DNA of 64,000 nucleotides from CAVVMA01 sp963788205. Lineage in GTDB: Bacteria; Desulfobacterota; Binatia; Binatales; Binataceae. Of this stretch, positions 10,504 through 19,556 are shown one piece after another (within the stretch, counting starts at the first letter, position 1; each line of letters opens with the position of its first letter). The notes under the pieces are model-generated. The model saw only the letters and a program-made list of their open reading frames with translations, had not been told where the DNA came from and did no database searches. The position numbers and the translations under genes are program-made. The DNA lies in the NCBI GenBank assembly GCA_963788205.1, contig CAWBGG010000009.1, positions 310,001-374,000 of the forward strand, given 5' to 3'.

Positions 10504-11949
10504 TCATTTCCGGCTCGGCAGATTCAGCACCAGCATCCGCGGATCGGTCATCTCTTCCATCGCCCATCGCACGCCCTCGCGACCGAGGCCCGAATCTTTC
10601 ACGCCGCCGAACGGATACGTGTCAACCCGGAATACGCCGGTGTCACCTACGATCACCGCGCCGGCCTCGATCTCGCGAAAGGCCTCGAACGCGTGCTCCA
10701 GGCTGGGCGTAAACACGCCTGCCTGCAAGCCGAACGGCGAATCGTTGATCGCGGCGATGCCGTCGGCGAACGAGTCTATCGGCTCGATAGTTGCCACCGG
10801 GCCGAATACCTCCTCGCACCAGACGCGTAGCCGATGCAGCTTGGGATCGCGAAGCTCAATCACAGTGGGTGATACGACCGCCCCGGCGCGGCGATCGCCG
10901 GTCAGGAGCTTTGCGCCGGCGGCCTTCGCCTCGGCGATCCATTCCATCACGCGATCGGCCGCCGCGATGCTGATCATCGGCCCGACGATCGTTTTTGGAT
11001 CCATCGGGTCGCCGACCGGCAGCGCGAGCGTGTGATTGACGAAGCGCTCGACGAATTCGGCGTAGACCCGCCGATGGACGAAAATCCGCTGCACTGAAAG
11101 GCAGACTTGCCCGGCGTGGACGAATGCGCCGCGCGCGGCGCGGGCCGCGGCGGTTTCGAGATCGGCACCGTCATCGACGATGAGGCCGCCGTTGCCTCCC
11201 AGTTCCAGCGCCACGCGCTTCTTGCCGGCCTTGGCTTTCAGGGCCCATCCGACCGCCGCACTTCCGGTGAAGCTCAGCATCTTGATCCGATCGTCGGTCG
11301 CGAGCGCCTCGGCTACGGGCGGATCGGCCGAGACGACATTGAGCGCGCCGCGGGGCAGCCCTGCGCTCACGGCAATTTCGGCGAGCATCAGGGCGGGCGC
11401 AGGGCACTGCGGCGGCGGCTTGACGACCAGGGTGTTGCCGGTAGCGATCGCGGGCGCGACCTTGTGCGTTACCAGGTTAAGCGGAAAGTTAAACGGCGCA
11501 ATCGCCGCGATGGGACCGATCGGAAAGCGCTCGACGATTCCAACCGCGCCCGGATGCGATGGATCAAAATCAAGCGGCTCGAAGTTTCCGCCGAACCTCT
11601 TGACCTCCTCGGCGGCGAGCGCGAACACGCCGATCGTGCGGCTGACCTCGGCGCGCGAATAGTCAATCGGTTTGCCGGTCGACCACGTGATCGCGCGCTC
11701 GAACTCTTCGCGCCGCGCGGCGATACCGTGACTGATCGCGAGCAGGATCTGCGCGCGGACGGCGCGGGTGAGGCGGCGGGTCTCGGCGAACGCGCGCGCC
11801 GCCGCCACGATCGCGGCTTCCATCTCGTCGCGTCCGGCGCGCGCGGCGACACCGGCTATCGCGCCCGTATACGGGTAGAGCAGATCGTAGTGATCTGCGG
11901 TGTCGACCAGCTCGCCGTCGATGAAAAGCCTATGCGTTGGCGTTGACAT
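10504..11949 (-). CDS. NAD(P)-dependent aldehyde dehydrogenase
   Basis: A 481-residue member of the ALDH superfamily, oxidising an aldehyde to the acid. Visible motifs are PFNFPLNLVTHKVAPA, VVKPPPQCPAPA, the cofactor loop FTGSAAVGWAL, the general base Glu in LELGGNGG, the catalytic Cys in GQVCLSVQRI, and CEEVFGPVATI. The sequence resembles the succinate-semialdehyde/lactaldehyde/phosphonoacetaldehyde dehydrogenase branches more than acylating enzymes. GGAGG precedes the ATG by about 8 bp. It lies between the IS and the ABC exporter pair, with no obvious pathway partners. The substrate is not assignable. Confidence 0.9.
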   Translation of the reverse strand: MSTPTHRLFIDGELVDTADHYDLLYPYTGAIAGVAARAGRDEMEAAIVAAARAFAETRRLTRAVRAQILLAISHGIAARREEFERAITWSTGKPIDYSRAEVSRTIGVFALAAEEVKRFGGNFEPLDFDPSHPGAVGIVERFPIGPIAAIAPFNFPLNLVTHKVAPAIATGNTLVVKPPPQCPAPALMLAEIAVSAGLPRGALNVVSADPPVAEALATDDRIKMLSFTGSAAVGWALKAKAGKKRVALELGGNGGLIVDDGADLETAAARAARGAFVHAGQVCLSVQRIFVHRRVYAEFVERFVNHTLALPVGDPMDPKTIVGPMISIAAADRVMEWIAEAKAAGAKLLTGDRRAGAVVSPTVIELRDPKLHRLRVWCEEVFGPVATIEPIDSFADGIAAINDSPFGLQAGVFTPSLEHAFEAFREIEAGAVIVGDTGVFRVDTYPFGGVKDSGLGREGVRWAMEEMTDPRMLVLNLPSRK

Positions 11950-12027
11950 GGTGTCGCCTCCGCTATCGAGATGATCCCATTATTTCGCGCAACGCGACGG
12001 TCGGAAAGGTGATACCGGCGCAGTGCC

Positions 12028-14025
12028 TTACTGTTGATCGTCCACTGAGATCGCCAGGTAGTTCCGATACGCCGCCGACGATCGCAGCAGGTCGGCGTGA
12101 GGCGCCGAGCTCGCGACCGTGCCGCCATCGATGAAATGCACCAGGTCGCAGGCGGCGAGCGTTTCCGGGCGATGCGCGATCAGCAACACGATCCGTTGCG
12201 CAGCGATGCGCCGCAGCGTGCGCAGCAGGCCGGTTTCGCTGGCGGGGTCGAGCGGCGCGGTCGGCTCGTCGAGGATCAACACGTCCGGTTTGCGCAGCAG
12301 GGCGCGCGCAATCGCTATACGCTGCTTCTGGCCGACCGACAGGCGCGCGCCGCGCCGACCGAGCATCGTGGCATATCCGTCGGGCAGCCGCTCGACAAAT
12401 TCCGCTGCCCCCGCGATCGCGGCCGCGGCGCGCACTTCGGACCCGCTCGCCGCCGGGCTGCCATAGCGGATGTTGTCCTCAATCGTCGCCGAGAACAGCG
12501 CCTCGTGCTGGAAGACAAAGCCGACTTTCCCGCGCAGCACGGCGAGCGGAAGCTCGCGCGCATCAACACCGTTGAGCAACACGGCGCCGGCGCAAGGTTC
12601 CACAAAGCGCGGGATCGAGAAAATCAGCGTGCTCTTGCCCGCGCCGCTGGGGCCCGCGAGCGCGGCCAACTCGCCCGCCCGGAGCCGCATCGTGACGTGC
12701 TGGAGCACCGGCGCTGCGAGATCGTATGCGACGCTCACGTCGCGCAGCTCGAGCTCCGTCACGGCTGCGGCCAACTCGCCCGCCGCGCCGTTGGGCTGGG
12801 TCTCATCAAGGCGATCGAGCACGCTGTGGATGCGCCTCAGTCCCGCGGCCGGAAGCTGGATCGCGGCCCAGGTGTAACCCAGCACCGCCATCGGACGGAC
12901 AAGTATCCCGGCGTAGGCGGCGAGCAGGGCTACGTCGCCGAGCAGCAGCTTGCCCGCTATCACCTGCGTCAGGACCGCGTAGATGGCGGCGCCGAAAAGC
13001 AGCCACACCGCGGGGGCGAGCAGCACGATTATCACCAGCGCGATCGCCAGAATGCGCAGCGTAGCGGCGAACGAGCGCCAGCTCGCCGCGTTGACCGCCT
13101 TGCGCTCGCGCTCTTCCTGGCCGAAGGCCTTGATCAGTTGTACTTGCGCGATACGCTCTTCGAACGCGGCCATCACGTCGCTGCCCCGCTCGCGCATCCG
13201 CTGGCTCTGATCACGCAACGCTCGCGCGAACAGACCGCTGCCGATCGCGACCACTGGCAGGATCAGCGCGGTCAGCAGTGGGATGATCGGAAGTTGGGGG
13301 AACTGCAGAGTCAGAATCACCAGCGTGATCAGGAAGGCGAAGACCGAAAGGATCGGCGCAACGATTCCGTCGTAGAGCACGGCGCCGATCGCCGCGCTGT
13401 CGTGCATCACGCGAAATACCGCGTCGCCGATCTTCTGGTCGGCGTACATTTTGAGCGGCGAGCGTAGAAAGCGCTCGTATACCGCGGTGCGCAGCGCCTG
13501 ATTCATCCGCTGAGTCAGGTTGATCGTGACCCACACTTCGAGCAGGCCGAAAAGCCCGCTGCAAAGGCTCCAGCCGTCATTGGCGCCGTTGCCGGTGAAC
13601 CCGGCCTGATCGAGCCCGCCGCTATCGACGTTGGAACCAAGTTCCTGGCGGCGATCGTCGACCGCGCCGGTCAGAATCGCGGCGGCCAGCAGCAGCGCGC
13701 CCACTACCACGAGCAGCAGCGGGCGGCTGTCGCCTGCCAGCGGATAGAGCAGCGTCCGCGGCGCTCCGCTCAGCGGATGGCCGTCGATCACGTTGTCGAT
13801 AATGATTTTAAGCGGCCACGGCGCGAGCAGGAAAAACGTGATCGAAGTCAGGGCCAGCACCAGCTTGATCGCGAGCAACCCGCGCTGCGCCGCGATGAAC
13901 GGCCAGGTCTTCGCGATCAAACGCAACACCTCGGTCATCGAGAGCGAAGGCTGCTCCGCCGAATAGAGTGCATCGGCGCGCGCATCGCGCGGCGCCACGA
14001 TCGGATCGGGTAACGCGGTGGCCAT
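12028..14025 (-). CDS. ABC exporter half-transporter (TMD-NBD fusion), second gene
   Basis: A 665-residue type I exporter half-molecule. The N-terminal transmembrane domain (hydrophobic spans from about residue 40 to 370) is followed by an ATPase with Walker A GPSGAGKSTLI, signature LSVGQKQRIAIARALL (LSVGQ in place of LSGGQ) and Walker B VLILDEPTAPL. The ATG at 14025 overlaps the upstream transporter's TGA by one base, which fixes this start over a longer in-frame extension that would run into that gene. The two probably form a heterodimeric exporter for a lipid, peptide or drug-like molecule. The cargo is unknown. Confidence 0.9.
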   Translation of the reverse strand: MATALPDPIVAPRDARADALYSAEQPSLSMTEVLRLIAKTWPFIAAQRGLLAIKLVLALTSITFFLLAPWPLKIIIDNVIDGHPLSGAPRTLLYPLAGDSRPLLLVVVGALLLAAAILTGAVDDRRQELGSNVDSGGLDQAGFTGNGANDGWSLCSGLFGLLEVWVTINLTQRMNQALRTAVYERFLRSPLKMYADQKIGDAVFRVMHDSAAIGAVLYDGIVAPILSVFAFLITLVILTLQFPQLPIIPLLTALILPVVAIGSGLFARALRDQSQRMRERGSDVMAAFEERIAQVQLIKAFGQEERERKAVNAASWRSFAATLRILAIALVIIVLLAPAVWLLFGAAIYAVLTQVIAGKLLLGDVALLAAYAGILVRPMAVLGYTWAAIQLPAAGLRRIHSVLDRLDETQPNGAAGELAAAVTELELRDVSVAYDLAAPVLQHVTMRLRAGELAALAGPSGAGKSTLIFSIPRFVEPCAGAVLLNGVDARELPLAVLRGKVGFVFQHEALFSATIEDNIRYGSPAASGSEVRAAAAIAGAAEFVERLPDGYATMLGRRGARLSVGQKQRIAIARALLRKPDVLILDEPTAPLDPASETGLLRTLRRIAAQRIVLLIAHRPETLAACDLVHFIDGGTVASSAPHADLLRSSAAYRNYLAISVDDQQ

Positions 14026-15872
14026 CAGCGCATATTCCCGGCCGCGAGGCGCTCGGCGGCTTCGTCCACGCTGGCGAGCCGGCCGGCGGCGATTCGATAG
14101 GTGCGATCGGCCATCGCCGCGGTGCGCGCGCGATGGGTCGCGACCAGCACCATCCGGCGCTCGGGCCGCTCGGCGATCCATCGCCGGAGCGCTGCGAGGA
14201 AACGCTGCTCGCCGCGCCCGTCGAGCGCCGAGGTCGGCTCGTCGAGCAGCAGGATCGGCGCGTCGCGCAGGATCGCGCGCGCGATTCCGATGCGCTGCGC
14301 CTGGCCTTCGGAAAGCTTGGCGCCTTTCTCGCCCAGCATCGTATCGAGTCCCATCGGCAGCGCCGCGACGAACTCGGTGAGTTGTGCGATTTCCAGCGCC
14401 GCCAGCACTTCGGCGGCTGAAGCCTCAGGCCGCCCATAGGCGACGTTTTCACCCAGCGTCGCGGTGAAGAGCGGATTTTCCTGCAACGCCACCGAGAACT
14501 GTGCGCGATAGGCGATCAGATCGAGCTCGCGGATATCGCGGCCGTCGAGCAGAATTCGTCCCGCAGTGGGATCGAAGAACCGCAGCGCGAGGCCGATCAG
14601 AGTGCTCTTGCCCGCGCCGCTCGGGCCTTCGATCGCGGTCAGCGTCCCGACGCGCGCCTCCATGCTCGCGTCCGAGAGCACCTGTGCGCGCCCGTCGTAG
14701 CTGAAGCCGCAGCGCTCGAAGACCAGCGACCGGACCACCGGCGGAACGGGATCGCGCCCGCTTGCGACTTCGTGCTCGCCGGTCTTGTCGAGCATCTCGA
14801 AGACCCGCGCGATCGCCACGCTGACATCCTGCAGGCTGCCCCAGAGGTCGGTGAGATGGCGCGCGCCGGCGCTCATATATCCGAACGCCGCCAGCAGTCC
14901 CTGAAAAAGGCCCAGCGTGATCAGCACGCGGACCGCGCCGCCGCGCTGGCTGGCGAGGGCTTGGCTGGTGAGGACCTGGCCGGCTCCGATATACAAAACG
15001 GCTACATATGCGACTGCGCGGATAGTGTTGTTGAGCACGCGGTAGACGGCCATCAGCATTCGCGCCCGCCGCGCCGCGTTGAAGGCGGCCCAATTGTCGC
15101 GCGCGTAGCGGGCGCTCTCGGCGCCTTCGGTGCTGAAGGCCTTGACCGCGGTGATCGAAGCGAGCGTTTCTTCGATCGTCGTGGTCGCCAGCGCCGCCGC
15201 TTCGCGCTCGCGCAGAAACGCCCGGCGCAGCGGCCCACCGAACGCCCAGGCGAGACCCAATTCAGCCGGGATCAGCGCGAGCGCGATCGCGGCGACTATG
15301 TAATTGGAGGCGGCCAGCCAGATCAGAATCGCGAGCGCGGCCGGCAGCCATTGCAGCGGCTGGACCACCAGCCCGTTGATCACCTGCGGAATCGCGGCCG
15401 AGTCCTGGAACATGCGGAAAATCGCGTCGCCGATCTTCTCCTCCGCATGAAACCGCAAGCTCAGCTCCTGCATCCGGGTATAGAGGTCGACCCGGAACAG
15501 GTTGCTGATCCGCTGGAGGATCCAGACCCCGTAGCCGACCGCGATAAGTCCGATCGGCAGCGTGATCATGATCAATCCGCCGGCGACGATACATCCGCGC
15601 CACAGCACGAGGTAGCGGCTGGCGTCGAGCGGGACGTGCAGAAAGTGGGCCTGCCCGAGCGTCAGCGGATGGCCGTTGCCGATCACGTCGAAGAAGATCG
15701 GCAGCAGATAGAGTCCGATCAAACCGGCCGGCACCCCCGGCAGCACCATCAGCCACAAGTAAAGAAGATGACGTTTGTAGGGCCGGATGAACGGCCAGGT
15801 GCGAATCAGCAGGCGCAGGACGTCACGAGAACGGAGTTTTTCCGGCGACGGGAACGGACGCGTAGGGGGCAC
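14025..15872 (-). CDS. ABC exporter half-transporter (TMD-NBD fusion), first gene
   Basis: A 615-residue exporter half-molecule. Six predicted membrane spans fill the first ~320 residues (for example YLWLMVLPGVPAGLIGLYLL near the N-terminus). The NBD has Walker A GPSGAGKSTLIGLALRFF, signature LSEGQAQRIGIARAIL and Walker B ILLLDEPTSALDG. Both this NBD and its partner deviate at the signature Gly (LSEGQ and LSVGQ). The start used is a GTG with a weak upstream GAAG, so the true start is uncertain by some residues. Stop/start overlap with the following half-transporter supports a heterodimer. Confidence 0.88.
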   Translation of the reverse strand: MPPTRPFPSPEKLRSRDVLRLLIRTWPFIRPYKRHLLYLWLMVLPGVPAGLIGLYLLPIFFDVIGNGHPLTLGQAHFLHVPLDASRYLVLWRGCIVAGGLIMITLPIGLIAVGYGVWILQRISNLFRVDLYTRMQELSLRFHAEEKIGDAIFRMFQDSAAIPQVINGLVVQPLQWLPAALAILIWLAASNYIVAAIALALIPAELGLAWAFGGPLRRAFLREREAAALATTTIEETLASITAVKAFSTEGAESARYARDNWAAFNAARRARMLMAVYRVLNNTIRAVAYVAVLYIGAGQVLTSQALASQRGGAVRVLITLGLFQGLLAAFGYMSAGARHLTDLWGSLQDVSVAIARVFEMLDKTGEHEVASGRDPVPPVVRSLVFERCGFSYDGRAQVLSDASMEARVGTLTAIEGPSGAGKSTLIGLALRFFDPTAGRILLDGRDIRELDLIAYRAQFSVALQENPLFTATLGENVAYGRPEASAAEVLAALEIAQLTEFVAALPMGLDTMLGEKGAKLSEGQAQRIGIARAILRDAPILLLDEPTSALDGRGEQRFLAALRRWIAERPERRMVLVATHRARTAAMADRTYRIAAGRLASVDEAAERLAAGNMR

Positions 15873-15937
15873 GAGCTTCAGCGCTTCCGCATCGATGATA
15901 CCGGCCAGCGAAGCCGGCCGTAAAGCTGCATGATGTG

Positions 15938-16495
15938 TTAAGGTGCGGCCGCTCGGCTGCGACTCGGACTGACGCGCGCGAGTTCGCTGCGGAGTAGGGG
16001 TATCCGCCCCGTTGTGGTGAACTCGCGGTCAGGTGGAGACTCGGCGTTCCGCTCGACCCGCTGATTTCGCTGGTGGGCGGCGCCGCCGCGCCGACCGTCT
16101 AGAACGTTGAGGATCCGCTGCGCACACGCAGCGACGTTTGCCTGAACCTCGTGTTGCCATATCCGCACCACCTGCCAGCCCAGACGATGCAAGGCGGCCA
16201 CGTTCCTGCGATCTCGCTCTCGATTTCCCTTGATCTTGTCGGCCCAGAAAGGGGAGAGCTTCGTGGCCCACGAGGAAAAACGATAGCCATGCCAGAAATC
16301 ACCGTCTACGAAGACCGCTACCTTCAATCTGTGAAACGCGACATCGGGCTTGCCTGGAAGCCGGGTAGCGTGCTTTGTAAACCTAACCCCTCGAGTTCGA
16401 AGCGCACGAAAGACGAGTAACTCGGTGCCCGTGTCCTTTCCTTTGACTCGGGACATGCAGTAGCTCCGCTGCCGCGGTGTTAGGTTGTCTGCCAC
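15938..16495 (-). CDS. vsr: Vsr-type very short patch repair/DNA mismatch endonuclease
   Basis: A 185-residue PD-(D/E)XK-fold nickase. The family start RQRSYCMSRVKGKDTGTE is present, then RLPGKPDVAF, VAVFVDGDFWHG, and WADKIKGNRERDRR with LGWQVVRIWQHEV. Glu25, Asp51 and His69 fall at the same numbers as catalytic residues in E. coli Vsr; E. coli Thr63-His64 is Val63-Asp64 here, as in many homologues. It would nick beside T:G mismatches made by deamination of 5-methylcytosine, or act as the nuclease of the module. It is the last gene of the dcm-GHKL-vsr operon, 21 bp after the ATPase gene. Confidence 0.9.
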   Translation of the reverse strand: MADNLTPRQRSYCMSRVKGKDTGTELLVFRALRTRGVRFTKHATRLPGKPDVAFHRLKVAVFVDGDFWHGYRFSSWATKLSPFWADKIKGNRERDRRNVAALHRLGWQVVRIWQHEVQANVAACAQRILNVLDGRRGGAAHQRNQRVERNAESPPDREFTTTGRIPLLRSELARVSPSRSRAAAP

Positions 16496-16516
16496 GGGGT
16501 GCCCGCTGTCTGCCTG

Positions 16517-18478
16517 TTAGCGCTCCAGCAGCACCGCCAGACGCTCGTCTCTAGGTGCCCGATTCGCGAGAGCGCCGAGGAACTCCTTCCATGCGGAAAC
16601 GGCCGTACCGAGGAGTGTGTCCCAATCGAGAGCACGCATACCCTCTTTCGCCATATCCTCAATTTTGCCAAGAATGTCGGGATCGTCACCCAGCTTGTCC
16701 GCTACGATGTAGCCTGTGACAACGCGGAAGCGGCCGCCCGTGTTGGCCCGAACTGCCGTGCGCAAACTCCGGATATATCTTTCGAACCTGCTGATGTGGT
16801 CCCAGTCAAGCCGCAAGCCTGGACGCATGAATTCCATGATCAGCAAATGATCGCCGCTAGACAGGGCGAGATCGACTCTGCCTGCCCAATCACTGCCCCC
16901 GATTCCAGCCTTCGCTACCGCAGCCTTCTTCAGGTTCTCGACCGAGGTTTCGACCCTGAAGGTGTCCCACTCGGGGGAGATGAGCCATGGGTTCTTCGCG
17001 ATGTAGTCGCGGACCGCGCCCTCTAGCTCCTGCTTTCGGATCCGGAGCTTCAAGCCCCCCACAGTTAGCAGCTTCGTCTTTACGGCCTCAGCTGTGTTCA
17101 GTGCGGTCAGGACTTGGGCTTCCAAGAGGATCTCTAGCAATTCTACTTCCGAGACCCTTTCGACTTTCGATATGTCGTCGATAAGATCATGAAGTTGACC
17201 TTGCTCCCAGGCCAAGAGGACAGCCTCGGCCAACTCTCGGAACTTCTCAGAATTCAACGTTGGGACCGCTCCAAGCTTGTCGAGCGCTGATTTGATGGTG
17301 CGTCTCTCATGGGGCGGAAGGGCCTGCAACCGGGGCAAGAAGGTGGCAACCTTTTGCTCGATTTGCTCCCGGTTTTTCTCCCCTCGGCGGTCGTGCCAAA
17401 TCCGAAGCAGGTCCTTGATCCGCTCTTGGCCCCAGGCTAGCAGGGATTCGGCGGCCTCGTGCTCCCAGTTTATTCGTTGCCGCTCCGTTGCAATGATGTC
17501 CTCGCCTAGCTGGTCAATGTAGTCGGCCTCAACTTGGCCCGACATGTACGCTTGTCCGTGCTGGCCGCCAAGCCCGCCGGACAAATTGAAGAAGAATGGT
17601 GTCTGAGCGAGCTTGCCTCTCGAGAAAATCGTCACCCCGCGAAGTTCCTCTTCGTCGATCGGGGTCTCGTAAAAAACGATCCGCCATCTGACCCTCCTTC
17701 CGCCGGGCAGCGTCTCCTCGCCCCAGCCTTCAACCACCGATAGACCCTTGGGTCGCTGGCCGACCCTGTAGTCTCTTGGAAACACGAATTCGGCTGCCTC
17801 GAGATCCTCGTTGACTGGCAACGCTGTGCCGTTTACGAGCACCTTAAAATCCGCCGCGCGCTGGTGAAGCAGAAACCGACGGGCCATACTTCTTCGAAAT
17901 TGCTCAGGCGCAATCCGCCGTTTCAACTTGAGGCCCTTTAGCGTAATAACAGTGCCGTGCTCGGCTCTTCGGCTCTCATCAGCGCCAAGGTACTCGATGA
18001 CGGCTATCTCGGTACCATTCGTTCGCACGTACCCGCCGGAGCGCAGCTGCCGTATGTCCAGCTCGAAGACCGTCTTCTCCCCCGTTTCCTTGCTGATCGT
18101 TTCTACGCGGATTACGTCGGCGATACCGAAGCCCGCGAATTTCCCTATGCCTTTGCGACCCAATACGGGTCGTCCCTTTTCGACTGAGGCGTCGCTCGCA
18201 TCGCCGCTACGTCGGTCCCAACCGATATTGAGGTAGCGATCCTCGCAGTCTTTGTGGCTCATCCCGATACCGGCGTCACTAATCCTGATACAAGCGCTGC
18301 TGTCCAATACTTCGGGCAGATAGATCGAGACAGCCTCTGCGTCAGCATCCCACGCGTTAGCGACCAACTCAGCCAGCGCGGCGACTGGGCTTTGGTACAT
18401 CTGTATGCCGAGGTGGTCGATTACGCGACCTTGAAACCTCATGCGCAATGACTGTTTTCCGTCCGGCTTCACGTTCAT
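16517..18478 (-). CDS. GHKL (HSP90/MutL/MORC-like) ATPase with C-terminal nuclease-like domain
   Basis: A 653-residue protein. The GHKL ATP-binding site is complete: N-box AELVANAWDADA (Glu37, Asn41), G1 box DAGIGM (68-73) and G2 box LGRKGIGKFAGFG (106-118). A transducer-like region and helical middle follow. From about residue 500 a domain resembles the PD-(D/E)XK/Shedu-like fold, with 'NPWLISPEWDTF', Asp536 in GRVDLAL and Glu549 in LIMEFMRPG; Met replaces the Lys expected in E-x-K. GHKL ATPases with Vsr and DNA methyltransferases in restriction-modification contexts are known (MORC-like group of Iyer, Abhiman and Aravind). Its ATG overlaps the methyltransferase stop by 4 bp (ATGA). Confidence 0.87.
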   Translation of the reverse strand: MNVKPDGKQSLRMRFQGRVIDHLGIQMYQSPVAALAELVANAWDADAEAVSIYLPEVLDSSACIRISDAGIGMSHKDCEDRYLNIGWDRRSGDASDASVEKGRPVLGRKGIGKFAGFGIADVIRVETISKETGEKTVFELDIRQLRSGGYVRTNGTEIAVIEYLGADESRRAEHGTVITLKGLKLKRRIAPEQFRRSMARRFLLHQRAADFKVLVNGTALPVNEDLEAAEFVFPRDYRVGQRPKGLSVVEGWGEETLPGGRRVRWRIVFYETPIDEEELRGVTIFSRGKLAQTPFFFNLSGGLGGQHGQAYMSGQVEADYIDQLGEDIIATERQRINWEHEAAESLLAWGQERIKDLLRIWHDRRGEKNREQIEQKVATFLPRLQALPPHERRTIKSALDKLGAVPTLNSEKFRELAEAVLLAWEQGQLHDLIDDISKVERVSEVELLEILLEAQVLTALNTAEAVKTKLLTVGGLKLRIRKQELEGAVRDYIAKNPWLISPEWDTFRVETSVENLKKAAVAKAGIGGSDWAGRVDLALSSGDHLLIMEFMRPGLRLDWDHISRFERYIRSLRTAVRANTGGRFRVVTGYIVADKLGDDPDILGKIEDMAKEGMRALDWDTLLGTAVSAWKEFLGALANRAPRDERLAVLLER

Positions 18479-19506
18479 CGATCAGCGAGCGCTAAGTGTT
18501 GCCTAACCTCAAGGGCGTGATGCCGGATGAACTCGGGGGGCAGCGCGTTCCCTATGAGGGCCGCGACAGCGTACTTGCCCGCCTTGAGAGGGAAGCGGTA
18601 GTCAATCGGAAAGGTCTGAAGCAGGGCCGCCTCCCGAAGCGTTATTGCCCTATGCTCGCTCGGGTGAAGGAACCGGCCCTTCGAGGGATTGACGCATCCG
18701 CCCGTGATCGTCGGGGCGACTTTGTCCCAAGCCATGCGGCCATAAACGTCGCTGAACCCGTCGCACCTTCGGTGGCACTCTAGTCGGTATTTCTCACCTA
18801 TCTGAACCCTGCTGCCCCCATCCGCCGGGATCTTGGCGATCATCTTCACAATGCGCGCGCTGCGAGACTCTCGTAGGTCGTGCAAAGGGTCGCCGCTAGT
18901 GCCGCAGCGTGGCAGCGACCCAATCGCGTCGCGCACCGTTCGCCTGGTGCGCGCGGGTTCGGGGAATGCAATCGCCACACCCCTGGAGCCGAGCAGTAGC
19001 AGACGGCGGCGCCGTTGGGGAACGCCGTAGTCGGCAGCGTCGAGCACGCCAAGGTTGCAGATGTACCCCATTCGCGAGAGCCCGCGCCTAAGCGAGTTCA
19101 TGCGCCAATCTCCGGCCAGCCCAGGGACATTCTCAATCATGATGGCTTTGGGTCTGAGACCCTTCGCAAATCGTAGAAACTCAAAGACTAGGTCATTTCG
19201 TGGGTCGCCCGTCACGCGCGACCCATTTAGCGTGCGAAGCGACGAAAATCCTTCACATGGCGGACACCCGGCCAAGAGATCGAGGTCTCCCTCGCGCAAG
19301 TCCAACAACCGCTTGACATTCGCGACGTCCAGCTCCTGGATGTCCGTCTCCCAAACCACCGTCCTCCTGTGGTTCATGCGATAGGCGCCAGCAGCCAGCG
19401 GGTCGATCTCTACTGCGCCGATGACGCCAAAGCCCGCCTGCTTCAGACCGACTGTCAGGCCGCCGCAACCGCAGAAAAGATCTATCGCAGATGCACGCCT
19501 CATCAT
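18475..19506 (-). CDS. dcm: DNA (cytosine-5) methyltransferase
   Basis: A 343-residue C5-methyltransferase using S-adenosylmethionine. Motif I is AIDLFCGCGGL, motif IV AGCPPCEGFSS with catalytic Cys84 (PCE rather than PCQ), motif VI IENVPG, motif VIII DYGVPQRRRRLLLLGSR, and motif X at the C-terminus IGNALPPEF. The target-recognition region between VIII and X is short, and the site is unknown. I start at the first ATG of an ATGATG pair (19504-19506), with TATAGT and TATAAG promoter-like sequence within 25 bp upstream; an in-frame extension reaching the MFS tail has no family similarity. It is the first gene of the operon. Confidence 0.92.
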   Translation of the reverse strand: MMRRASAIDLFCGCGGLTVGLKQAGFGVIGAVEIDPLAAGAYRMNHRRTVVWETDIQELDVANVKRLLDLREGDLDLLAGCPPCEGFSSLRTLNGSRVTGDPRNDLVFEFLRFAKGLRPKAIMIENVPGLAGDWRMNSLRRGLSRMGYICNLGVLDAADYGVPQRRRRLLLLGSRGVAIAFPEPARTRRTVRDAIGSLPRCGTSGDPLHDLRESRSARIVKMIAKIPADGGSRVQIGEKYRLECHRRCDGFSDVYGRMAWDKVAPTITGGCVNPSKGRFLHPSEHRAITLREAALLQTFPIDYRFPLKAGKYAVAALIGNALPPEFIRHHALEVRQHLALADR

Positions 19507-19556
19507 TGCTCTTATACTACTATAGGCGAAATTAATCGCGAAAATCGGAGGGTCGC

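Noticed and set aside
12097..13467. Long + strand open frame opposite the ABC transporter
   Set aside because: It is a composition-driven shadow (Arg/Asp/His-rich) of a clearly recognisable minus-strand ABC gene.
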